Shown in pieces: positions 54,475 to 64,000 of a stretch of 64,000 nt of DNA; position 1 is the stretch's first letter; every line of letters starts with the position of its first letter. Location: contig CAJNAR010000033.1 of the NCBI GenBank assembly GCA_905220665.1, forward strand, positions 62,001-126,000. Direction: 5' to 3'. Made by a program: the position numbers and the translations under genes. The notes under the pieces are model-generated. The model did no database searches. It was not told the origin of the DNA and was given only the letters and a program-made list of their open reading frames with translations. The DNA is from Albugo candida. Its lineage: Eukaryota; Oomycota; Peronosporomycetes; Albuginales; Albuginaceae.

Positions 54475-55411
54475 CTTCGTAGTAACTCACCCACTGACTG
54501 TAGTGGTAACTTGGGTGAAAGCTGAATGAAGGCAAAGCATGATGACGTTGCTACTCAAACAGTGGAGAAGGGGAGTCGCATTGCGACACGGACGCTTATT
54601 GTACAATACGGATGATTACTATTATATGTATGCAACTGCTTCGGTCGGAGATTGATGTAGAAGAGCACCTGTCATATCGGAGTTGGATACGTCAGACAAG
54701 CACTTGTGACACGAAATCTCTCTATACGGAGCATATGTCATCGCCATCTTCATTCCCTTTGAGCGTATCGCCTCCATCTGGAATTTCTCGAGCTCTCAAT
54801 CGTCTAGGAGCGACACGTATCCCGAAAGATCGATCCAAGCGAGAATCGAACGTTGCAGTCAGTCAGTATCTGACGCACTCAATGGACGCATCTGATATGT
54901 TTTTCTGTATGAAAGTCGCACTAACGATTCGAATTCAATCTCACAGGAAAACACGTCCGCCTTTTTTATTTTCCCACGCGATACTTTCTATAAAGATATT
55001 CAGACGCTGCGATCAATCTCTCAAGACTATGTAACCCACTCGAAATTGGCGTAAAGAGCTCAATGTTTGGGTACACAGACGCAAAGAAAAGCCAATTCGA
55101 TATAGCGAACAGAGTCGGACCATAAATCTGATATTCGAACATTACAAATAGTGGCGGAACCGATCTCATACTGCAAAAGCATGGATGCGAATGGTGAATA
55201 ATAAGATGAGACAATGACACAGTGACTGGCTCGGTAAATTTATCGAAATTCTCGTCTTTTCTTGGCATATTTTTTCTTCATTTTGGTCGTTGCTTCTCCA
55301 TCGCGCTCTATACGTTTCGCATCAGCGAATTTACTGTCAACCAATTACTTAAATTCCAAAAACAAGAATTCCTCGGTCAGCAACCACTTTCCAATTTGCG
55401 TTCCCACCAAA
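54475..55411. other. intergenic with one doubtful ORF
   Basis: A plus-strand frame at 54735-55034 from an ATG has a Ser/Pro-rich start (SSPSSFPLSVSPPSG) and no further features; it may be a small gene or chance. Nothing else is seen. Confidence 0.3.
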
Positions 55412-57079
55412 ATGAAGTCCCGTACGAGCTTCGACACATCCGACTCGGGCCGTGTTGCTTTACGTCCGCAATTTCCCCTTCCGTCCGATTATTTCTCAAA
55501 ATGCGTCATTTCATCCGAAAAGACCCGAGCGTATAAGAATCAAATGCAAGACATGTTGAGGAAGGGTCTTCATGAGGAGTGTCAATTAGTGCATCCGGCG
55601 AGCAAATTGGGAGACGGAATTGTTTACAATCGGAAAAGAGTATGCAGGCTTCTATGCCCATCCGTTTGGTCGATCAAAAATGGTCCTATTGTTCCAGAAG
55701 ATTTGATTCATTCGAGGAGCAATGCGCCGTTTAGAATCAAATTCAGTCGAAAACGTAAAGCGATGCAAGCTGTGTGTGTGAGTCACGTACAAGGCAAATT
55801 AGAAGATTTCATGTATGGGATGCAGCATTCGACATCCGAAGAGTATCGTGCGTTTGCTCATCTCACCCACGATAGAATCTTGGACGCTGCCATCATTGCG
55901 AATATGGAGTCAGGTACCGAAGACGATCCATTCCGTTTCTTGTGTATCAAATGGAGCGTTCACGCGCCTTTTGGAAAAAGGCTGTCGAAGCGACAAGATA
56001 TGTGCTGTGTGGAGTCTTCGGGTCTCTCGAGGGATCAGAATGGACTGTTGTTTGGGTACAAATGCATGGAAGCCATTCATGAGCCTTCGTTGTGCCCCCT
56101 CTTCTCCGAAAAGTATGTGAGTCGTGTGCAAATGCTCAAGAGCGTCTGCATCTCACGACAAATCACACCCGAGATAGTTCAAATCTACACTTCGATGACG
56201 ATCCCGTGCGAGAACACTCTGCATCGGAAATTGCTTCAATATCAAATTGCAAACTCCTTACTTTCAATGGATTCTAGAGTTCAATGCGGAATGGCCAAGA
56301 AACTATTATCTTTGGCATGGAAACGACAAGAGGACGAGCAAAAGTGTCACTATTTTAGCAAAATACGAAGATGCTCCTTCCCTTCAGTTCGAAAACAGCG
56401 AATCGCCAAGAAATGGCCGTTTGTCCGATCCTATTGCTGTAATTGTATCTTTGGACGAAGAGCGAGACGAATGTGTCAGTTGTGTCAAAGTCGTGTATGC
56501 AAGCAATGCACGCTCCATCATCCTATTTTCGCAATTGGAAACAAGAAGACTTGGAATGTGTGCAATAATTGTGTGGCGGAAGCACATAAATTACCTGTCG
56601 ATCCTCGAATTGGTCTGAAACTTCGCGAAAAGATGGAAAAGGACCTGGCATTCGAGACATCAATTTCCGGCTCTTCTTTCGCGACGTCTTCAACAAATTC
56701 AAGCTCGAGTGTTGGACGTATGTTGATGCCGAATCCCCAGTATTCGCCAATGCATTTGACGAGTCTTGGCGAACGATACTTTCCCACATATAGACTCGCA
56801 AGAAAGTCACTAACATCGACGCAGAATTCACAACGAACATGTGCCAATCAAAGTTTGGCCGATACGCGCACCAGTTCCTATGGTCATGGAACCGCACTGG
56901 AAGTCGCATTGATGGAATCGCCATCGTGCTGGGGGGATCCTCTGCTACAGAGCTCGAGATCGCGCAAGCTGTCCCTTGGAGAAGCCTCTTACATTCAAGG
57001 CGAGTGCTGGGATTCCATTCCATGTTCTGAAAGCGTGTTTAGCAATACATTTTTCGAACATGAGCTCATGCGGTCATAG
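55412..57079 (+). CDS. START-like / FYVE-like zinc-finger protein (paralogue 5)
   Basis: 555 residues from ATG 55412; the frame is open further upstream (from 55262, without ATG). I chose 55412 because the family N-terminal block FPLPSDYF follows 20 residues later. The START-like domain (about 60-310) retains VSHVQGKLEDFMYG, FLCIKWSVHAPF and GYKCMEAIHE. The FYVE-like finger spans about 341-386 (CCNC, CQLC, CKQC, CNNC), without the HHC patch. The C-terminal third is Ser-rich and lacks the TQANR block of paralogues 1-3. It has diverged more than the 1.2-10.4 kb cluster. Confidence 0.82.
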   Translation: MKSRTSFDTSDSGRVALRPQFPLPSDYFSKCVISSEKTRAYKNQMQDMLRKGLHEECQLVHPASKLGDGIVYNRKRVCRLLCPSVWSIKNGPIVPEDLIHSRSNAPFRIKFSRKRKAMQAVCVSHVQGKLEDFMYGMQHSTSEEYRAFAHLTHDRILDAAIIANMESGTEDDPFRFLCIKWSVHAPFGKRLSKRQDMCCVESSGLSRDQNGLLFGYKCMEAIHEPSLCPLFSEKYVSRVQMLKSVCISRQITPEIVQIYTSMTIPCENTLHRKLLQYQIANSLLSMDSRVQCGMAKKLLSLAWKRQEDEQKCHYFSKIRRCSFPSVRKQRIAKKWPFVRSYCCNCIFGRRARRMCQLCQSRVCKQCTLHHPIFAIGNKKTWNVCNNCVAEAHKLPVDPRIGLKLREKMEKDLAFETSISGSSFATSSTNSSSSVGRMLMPNPQYSPMHLTSLGERYFPTYRLARKSLTSTQNSQRTCANQSLADTRTSSYGHGTALEVALMESPSCWGDPLLQSSRSRKLSLGEASYIQGECWDSIPCSESVFSNTFFEHELMRS

Positions 57080-57225
57080 ATGCAGAAGTATTACAGTATC
57101 TATCTATTCATACGCCGCTCTGCCAGTTACCTAATATTATAACATAAAATCTAACAAGAGTTTCTTATGCGTCGTTTCAATCTCGAAAAGACGCAATTCC
57201 ACTCGAAATTCAAGTATTACCGGCT

Positions 57226-57236
57226 ATCATTTCGCT
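57226..57236 (+). promoter_or_regulatory. candidate initiator of the G-beta gene
   Basis: TATCATTTCGC lies about 70 nt before the ATG at 57301 and fits the TCATTYY core seen in oomycete promoters. Weak evidence from a single short match. Confidence 0.25.
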
Positions 57237-57300
57237 GAACACGTCGGCTAAAAGTCGCTAGAGATATCGTAGCTGTTGTGTCAGAGAGAGACGTAGCGAA

Positions 57301-58335
57301 ATGGCTGATGTGGCGGAATTGAAACGAAAATGCGCGCAATTAAAAGAGAAAATCGAGCAGACACGCGAGGAGAAATTGGATGGTGGATTTGAAAAGATTG
57401 GTGGAAGTGCTGGTGCGAAAGTGATTCCAGCAGCACCAAAATTTCGACGATTACTGAAAGGCCATTTTGGTAAAATATACGCAATGCAATGGGGCGGTGA
57501 TTCCACGAGTTTGGTGTCGGCTTCTCAGGATGGCAAACTGATTGTTTGGAATGCTCAATCGACCAATAAAGTTCAGTCGATACCACTTCGTTCATCGTGG
57601 GTGATGACATGTGCTTTCGAGCAGAATCAACGCAACATGGTCGCTTGTGGCGGTCTTGATAACTTGTGTTCTATCTTTCATTTGTCACAAGCACAAGTGA
57701 TGCGTGCGACCAAAGAGCTTGCTGCCCATGATGGCTATTTGTCATGTTGTCGGTTCATTGATGAGCATCAAATTGTCACTAGTTCGGGCGATTCCAATTG
57801 TATTTTGTGGGACATTGAAAGCGGTGAAGTCAAAACAATGTTTCGGGAACATTCCGGAGACGTCATGTCGGTCAGTATCAATGCTCAAAATCCAAATATG
57901 TTCATTTCTGGGTCTTGTGACTCGACAGCAAAAGTGTGGGATATTCGAGCCGGCAAAACAACGCATACTTTTCAAGGTCATGAATCAGATATTAATTCTG
58001 TCAGTTTTTTTCCAAATGGAAATGCATTGGGAACAGGATCCGATGATTCTTCCTGTCGTCTTTTCGATCTGAGAGCATATGGCGAGCTCAATAACTTTAG
58101 CAGCGACAAAATCCTCTGCGGAATCACTTCAGTGGCGTTCTCTAAATCTGGAAGATTTTTGTTTGCGGGGTATGACGACTACAACTGCTATTGTTGGGAC
58201 GTGCTGAGCACCTCGGGTCAACATGTGTACCAATTGGCGGGTCACGAGAATCGGGTTTCTTGCCTTGGCGTCAATACTTCCGGCCAGGCACTTTGCACTG
58301 GAAGCTGGGACACATTGCTCAAGATTTGGGCCTAA
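57301..58335 (+). CDS. heterotrimeric G-protein beta subunit
   Basis: 344 residues from ATG 57301, the usual length for G-beta (340). An N-terminal coiled coil ([22 protein letters not shown]) for G-gamma pairing precedes seven WD repeats. Typical blocks are [116 protein letters not shown] and [14 protein letters not shown]. These match G-beta rather than other WD proteins. It works with G-alpha and G-gamma in receptor signalling at the plasma membrane; in Phytophthora G-beta is tied to sporulation (family knowledge). Confidence 0.96.
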   Translation: MADVAELKRKCAQLKEKIEQTREEKLDGGFEKIGGSAGAKVIPAAPKFRRLLKGHFGKIYAMQWGGDSTSLVSASQDGKLIVWNAQSTNKVQSIPLRSSWVMTCAFEQNQRNMVACGGLDNLCSIFHLSQAQVMRATKELAAHDGYLSCCRFIDEHQIVTSSGDSNCILWDIESGEVKTMFREHSGDVMSVSINAQNPNMFISGSCDSTAKVWDIRAGKTTHTFQGHESDINSVSFFPNGNALGTGSDDSSCRLFDLRAYGELNNFSSDKILCGITSVAFSKSGRFLFAGYDDYNCYCWDVLSTSGQHVYQLAGHENRVSCLGVNTSGQALCTGSWDTLLKIWA

Positions 58336-59404
58336 GGGGTTTAAGCATAAGAAAAGAAAGGATATATGTTGTTAGGAGGGGAGATGCTGTATAAAAAATA
58401 TAACAAAATGAAATGTTGCTGAATATGAAGAGTACGAGGTTATTCGGCTTCAGGTGCATGTGGAATAGGAACAAGGAAAGCGCCTTTATTACGATTCGTT
58501 AAGTGATGAGAATACCGCAAGAAAGGAATCCAACATGAGCGATTGCGGCACCTCGTCCCTTGGAAAAGCAACTCCAATCCATACGCACTGCATCGCCACT
58601 CAGAAATAAACATGCGGCTACGTGCTTTGTTATCCGTGTGACTATCCCATTTCTGTGCTCTGTAGGAGATCCGCAATTTTCATTTCCTTTCGAGGAAACC
58701 AAAATGGATCAGTAAAAGAAAGGAAAATGTTGGAGAAATCGTTTAGGGTTGGAGGCAATCCATTTGATTGCCGAGGGGACAGTAGCACATCGAATGAGAC
58801 GATCACACAGCGGCGCTCCAGAGCTCTTGAAGCGGCCAAAGACACGAAAACCGCACGTTTCTTCTGTTTTGATGCTTTTGACCATCACGAGCCACTTCTT
58901 TTTATCAATTGATTCGAGTTGCAAGACACACTTCTGTATAAGATGTACAAGCGTATGCGTTTGTGAAGGCTATTAGATACGATGGTCTGGGTCATCGACT
59001 ATTTAGCCCGCACTTATCGATACAAAGTTCGCTCATTCATCGGGTGGTTTGTGAGCGTACCTAACAACTTAAGCGTGTATACTATGAGCATACTCGAAGA
59101 CATTGTGTCAACATCTACCGGTGCGTTATTCATCGCACTGCAGGAATTCTCACTAACGTTAGGATCTCAGACACGTCGCCGAACCTACAAGCCAGGGTAC
59201 AGCCACGATCACGTTTGCGCAAAAGCGCCTCTATTCATCTAACATCACCTCCAGTAAGACCATCATTCCTCATCCTTGCAATTCAAAATTGAATTTGCAT
59301 TTGACCAAAAGGAAACCAAAAAAGGGAAACTTGCGCGGAAGGAAAATATTTCAATTCCCGTTCACGAGCGCTATGAATTCCGCGATCGATCGACGCTTTT
59401 AGGT
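58336..59404. other. intergenic, possible small minus-strand gene
   Basis: Minus-strand pieces at 58924-58709 (KKKWLVMVKSIKTEETC, APLCDRLIRCATVPSAIKW) and 58660-58499 (HVAACLFLSGDAVRMDW, GRGAAIAHVGFLSCGILI) look protein-like and could be exons of a small membrane or mitochondrial protein. I could not find an intron that joins them. An 86-codon plus-strand frame at 58982-59242 has no features. An initiator-like TCATTCCTCATCC lies at about 59263. Confidence 0.3.
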
Positions 59405-62400
59405 ATGTCGCGCGCATCCAAGGCGGACGCTGCTTCGACTTTGACATCGGAACGCTTTCCAAAAAAACAAGAACATCATTCTGATCGCAATATTGCGTAC
59501 AATTCGTACGATTTACGGAAGCAGAGATTTTCGCCGGATTTAAGCGAAATTGTGCCTTTGCCGCGTCATAATCGAGCCACTCGGTACGCGTTACGTTGTC
59601 GAAGCATTTTTCAAGTGGAAGAAAAAGATTTGGAAAATTGCACAAATCGTACGGAAATCGAGGTGGAATCATTGGAAGGAACTTCAGGCGCTGAAAGTTC
59701 ATTGGAAGCAGTTATTAGAGAGAGAAACGAGCAACAGAGTCAAGATGGAAGTGAAATTGACCGAGGAACAACTGTACAGCGCTCAAATAGCAATGGTAAG
59801 GCGTTGATGTGAACGATCGATTTCTAATGATTCTTATTAGAGACTGAAAACGGGACAGCGATGGAAGAGGTGGCGAAAGAAGATGATCGTCGATATCGGC
59901 TCAGAGATCGAGCAAAAATACAGAGTGTGAGCACAGAGACAAGCAATCACAAGCTCGATTCGATAACGAGAGGAGCGTATGCGGATTACATGAAACGTCA
60001 GAAAAAAGGATCCGTGCATTTGGTGGCAAGAAGACAGAGAGAATTGCTTGCTTTGTCAGCTCGTTCTTTTCAATCACGTAATCGAAAACGACGACAGTGG
60101 AAACGGAGAAAAATGGAACGGAAATTGCAGCATTCCGATCGGAAAAAGGAAAGTGCGCTATCGACGGACAGTGATGTCGAAAGTGCATCATCCAAAATAG
60201 ATTGTGCGGCGCTGCCTCCACTTCTTTCGTCGTCGTCTTCTGAAGAACGAAATTCGTCCTTTTCATCATCCGACGATCAAGACTCATGCGAGAATCTTGC
60301 GTCAAAGAAACGCAGGCACAAGTATCGAAAGCCACGAGGAAGCAAAAAACATAATGTTGGAAGGAAGCAAGAGAAAGGAATTGCCATTCGTCCGGTTAGT
60401 GTCGATAGTCGCGTGAATTGGGAATGCGTTGGTGGTTTACGTGCTCACATCGATGCTTTGAAAGAGATGGTGCTTCTTCCGTTGATGTATCCCGAAATCT
60501 ATGACAAGTATCACATCATGCCGCCGTCAGGAGTTTTGTTTTATGGGCCACCAGGCACAGGGAAAACACTGCTCGCACGAGCTCTTGCGAATTCGTGCTG
60601 TTCATCACTCAGTAATTCATACGACAAAGACGTCAAAGGAAATGGACTCGAGCGTGAAAAAAAAGCCCCTGTTACGTTTTACATGCGCAGAGGAGCTGAT
60701 TGTCTGAGTAAATGGGTCGGCGAAGCTGAAAGGAACTTGAGAGTGTTATTTGAAGAAGCAAAACGTAATGAGCCTTCGATTATATTTTTTGATGAATTGG
60801 ATGGGTTAGCTCCTGTTCGAAGCTCGCGACAAGATCAAATACATACATCTGTGGTGTCAACACTACTGGCGCTGATGGATGGACTTCAAGATCGTGGCAA
60901 GGTCGTTGTGATCGGTGCGACTAATCGATTGGATTCTATCGACCCAGCCTTACGGCGTCCAGGACGATTCGATCGAGAGCTAGCCTTTCATTTACCAAAG
61001 GTTGCAGATCGCGAGCAAATCTTGTCTATCAACGTTAAAGATTGGACATCAAGACCTAGTTCTGCGTTGATTAAAAGGCTTGCCAAATTGACCGTCGGAT
61101 ATTGTGGAGCGGATTTGAGAGCGTTATGCTCGGAAGCAGTATTGTGCTCATTACGACGAACATTTCCGCAAGTGTACACCAGCAGCCAGAAGCTTTTACT
61201 GGATATCGATCGAGTCAGCGTGACGTACGAAGATTTCAAACAAGCGATAATGAAGATTCGACCTGCTTCTTCTCGATCTGAGAGCAATTTCTCGAGGCCG
61301 CTGGCACCCGATGTGTTCTTCTTGCTGAAGAATACCGTTTATTGTATTCTGCGCACGTTGATGGGCAAGTTTCCCTCTCTTCCAATCAGTGAAAGCGATG
61401 CGAATGCGGTTTTAACACTAGAGAACGTCACAGACGACACATTTTCAGAAGAAATCGAGTATGACGCCGACACCGCCAAACTGGATGCTGATGACTCTTT
61501 ACAAACGGAGAAGGTTGCAAATGGATTTGCTACAAGCAGGTTGGAGGTATCAAAAGGAGACGCGGCAAGTGTGGAGACTTGTGGATTTGCTCGAATTCTG
61601 ATTGCTGGAAAGCCTGAAATGGGTCAAGAGCACGTTGGTAGCAGTGTCTTACACGCTTTAGAAGGATTCAATACCGTGATGATCGATTATGCGTCCTTAG
61701 TATCGGATCGTGACGCAATGCATGCGGAGGAAGCACTCGTTCGTCGGATTCGTAACTCGCAAAAATGTGCTCCGAGTGTTATTTACCTACCGAATATGGA
61801 CATTTGGTGGAAGCAGACGAGCAATACGATGCACAGTATTCTGAAGATAGAGCTCGACCGAATACAGCAACACCCTGATCTCCCACTCGTTTTCATTGCA
61901 ATTGCAACTGAAAGTGATGGGCAAACGTTGCCGAAAATGCTATTGGATCTATTCGTGTCGCCTTCTCAATGTTCAGAGATTATCCATCTCACAACATTTA
62001 CAGCTCAAGAACGGCAAGAGCATTTCCAAGCGATTTTAGACCGATTCAAACAGCCTCCGATAAAGCCATCCAAAGCATCAAAACATACTGCAACGCTCCC
62101 TCTAGCGCCCATCCAGCCTTTGTATCGACCGCCACAAGCGATTTCACCCAAGAAGGAGTTCAAACTGCGCGAACGTGACATTCATTTGGTCCGGGAATTA
62201 CGCATATTTTTGTGTCAGGTTCTGGATTATTGCTTCTCGGAGAAGAAATACGCGCCATTTTTTTCAGCTGTCGATCCATCGATCGTTCCGTCTTACGCGG
62301 CAATCATTTCAAACCCAATGGATCTCACGACGATGCAAGAAAAGCTCCACGATGGAAAGTATCACACGTTCGAGCTGTTCATAAAAGATATCGACCAAAT

Positions 62401-63783
62401 CGTTGGGAACGCTTGCTTATTCAATCCAAAGCATTGCAGTACACGCGTGGTCGCTCATGCAGCTGGACTCATGCGGGACAATGTACTTTCATTTGCTCAC
62501 CGTTTCCGGAAGCAGCAAGGATTCGATCTTTTTGCTAAATGTCGCGCAATTGAGCGAAAACAAAAGCGTGCAGCAGTCGTCTCGTCATCGGAAAGTTATT
62601 GTGGCGTAAATGGAAATGTTTCTACTCACCAAACGGCTGAGAATGACGCGATATTGAATGAAGAGTGTGGAAAAATTGGAGCGGAGGATGCAGAATGCGA
62701 TTTTGTGGACGAAGACGGCAATTCGGAAACGTATGAGAATGGCGCGTTGGTATTTGTAAAGCCTCAGACTCAGCCCGGAATGAATCGAGAAGGTGGAGTG
62801 GGTGTGGTACAGCAACAGCACGCCGATGGCTCATACAGTATCAAGTACATACTGGGCGGCACCGAGAAAAACGTCACATCAGAGCTTCTCCAACGGTACA
62901 CGGATCAGGTCGTCCAAGATTCAGTGATCACCGACAGACGAAAGCTCACAGAGAAAGAGTTTACGAAAAACTGTATCGCTACTGAAAGCGTTCAAGATAT
63001 GAGGCAGACGTACTTTGACGAACTATTGTGGCCGATTCTCAGTCGATCGGGATGGAAACGATACGAGGAGGCGATATCGGTTGATGAAGAGATGACTGTG
63101 AAGACAGAGAATGGAGCTCGTCCCGAGCATATACAGACAGTATTTGATGTACCGGTTGAACTTGGAGAAAAGGAGACAATGGAAACAATTCGACTTTGCG
63201 GCTATACAAATGCGATCGAATACGTCAAAATGAATGAGAATCTATCGCTTAAATGCTTTGGGAATCGTTTCAAACTTTCTCAGTGTGTAAAGGAGACTCA
63301 CAGTAGCGAGAAAGTCGACTCACATGACACAATTGTGCTCCACGAAAATACTTCAGCTGTTTTTGAAGAAACTTTGACGTCAGCGGACCCAAAAGCGATT
63401 GAAAGGAGTGAAATAACGGGCGAGGAAAGCATCTCCGAACTGGAAATAGTACCTCGTTGCATCTACGACCAGGTAGGGTATCCCATCTCAAACTCTCATC
63501 CGTTCTTATACGCGTGTTCTTAAGGAGCAAATGAAGCAACAGCTAAAGCTTTTAGTGGCAAAAACAGCGGATTGGAACCTCGAGCAATTACGTAAAGCGC
63601 GTATGGATCTCAAAAGCTTTGCTCTTCCATTTCGCACAGTTTATGACCGCCGACCGCTCATAAATGTACGTCCACACAAAATCGTTTTCAACGCTCTTTA
63701 ACTATATTTGCTCGCACATCTAGATTGTCGACGACTACTTGGCGTCTCTAAAAATGGACGACGCTTCTCACACTGACGCTTGA
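59405..63783 (+). CDS. ATAD2/Yta7-like AAA ATPase with bromodomain, 4 exons
   Basis: Chromatin-bound AAA ATPase acting on histones. Exons: 59405-59795, 59841-63472, 63525-63665, 63724-63783, giving 1407 residues. The introns of 45, 52 and 58 nt are GT-AG. The last two lie at the point where the main frame would otherwise stop at 63521; splicing joins CIYDQ to EQMKQQLKLLV and then PLIN to IVDDYLASLK. An acidic, basic-patched N-terminus is followed by the AAA1 module with Walker A GPPGTGKTLLARAL (about 365) and Walker B IIFFDELDGLAP (about 444), a degenerate second AAA (about 580-720), and a bromodomain (about 915-1015, with YAAIISNPMDLTTMQEKL and NACLFNP). The start ATG 59405 is the first in frame. 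Confidence 0.94.
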
Positions 63784-64000
63784 AGCCTCTCGAGTTTAGG
63801 AATGAATAGCACTCACCGATGTGAGTAGCTGATCTCGATCGTGTTAGTAGCGTGAGCTACAAGCTGTAATATGGAGCATCGTATCGAGACGGCGCCATAT
63901 CGTCAGCGTCCTAGAGATCCCACTATGACTCAATATACACAAATGCTTCTCTGTCGAATATGCTTTTACGTCGACGCCCTATTCCTCCGGCTGTAATTGG
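63784..64000. other. 3' flank at window end
   Basis: No gene is recognised in the last 217 bases. Confidence 0.4.

Noticed and set aside
1..64000. tRNA or rRNA genes
   Set aside because: Scanning for T-loop-like GTTCGAATC patterns gave only isolated matches (for example near 22990) without a cloverleaf; no RNA gene can be supported by eye.

Overview
This window looks like nuclear DNA of an oomycete (water mould), most likely a white-rust type (Albugo-like). No single marker proves the genus. The evidence is: five paralogous START-like plus FYVE-like zinc-finger proteins, a combination characteristic of oomycete genomes; an axonemal dynein intermediate chain (DNAI3/WDR63), which implies flagellate zoospores; very short GT-AG introns (45 to 64 nt in every gene where I could place them); several TCATT-type initiator-like sequences near gene starts; and an interstitial CCCTAAA repeat of the type found at Phytophthora telomeres.

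Layout. Positions 1-12.2 kb form a gene-dense block: the 3' end of a GAF-domain gene, a START/FYVE-like gene, mitochondrial enoyl-CoA reductase (MECR) on the minus strand, two more START/FYVE-like genes in tandem, and a SWI3/SMARCC chromatin-remodelling subunit. From 12.3 to about 41 kb lies a gene-poor accessory island. It holds a degenerate aspartic-protease-like gene, a tandem duplication of about 3.5-4 kb (unit A about 17.2-20.6 kb; unit B about 20.8-25.6 kb, plus a later insertion), each unit carrying a gene for a secreted protein of no recognised family, and a decayed inverted third copy at 31.2-31.8 kb. The island also holds a 902-bp terminal-inverted-repeat transposon with a perfect 8-bp target duplication, a wrecked Ty1/copia retrotransposon (25.8-30.2 kb, minus strand), an inverted-repeat element with interstitial telomeric repeats (33.1-34.0 kb), a further putative secreted protein (34.6-35.3 kb), and a pseudogene decayed mainly by in-frame stops (37.3-38.9 kb).

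From 41 kb to the end the window is again gene-dense and almost all on the plus strand: a MATE transporter, a BT1-type folate/pteridine transporter, DNAI3 (4 exons), an MRM2/FtsJ rRNA 2'-O-methyltransferase (3 exons), a small unknown ORF, a short START/FYVE-like gene, a mitochondrially targeted GltD-like glutamate synthase small subunit, a fifth START/FYVE-like gene, a heterotrimeric G-protein beta subunit, and an ATAD2/Yta7 AAA-bromodomain protein (4 exons, two of them past the first apparent stop).

The housekeeping genes do not form a pathway. The most notable content is the island: a small, actively duplicating and decaying family of signal-peptide proteins embedded in transposons, which is how fast-evolving oomycete effector loci usually look. 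Its role in host interaction is inference only.
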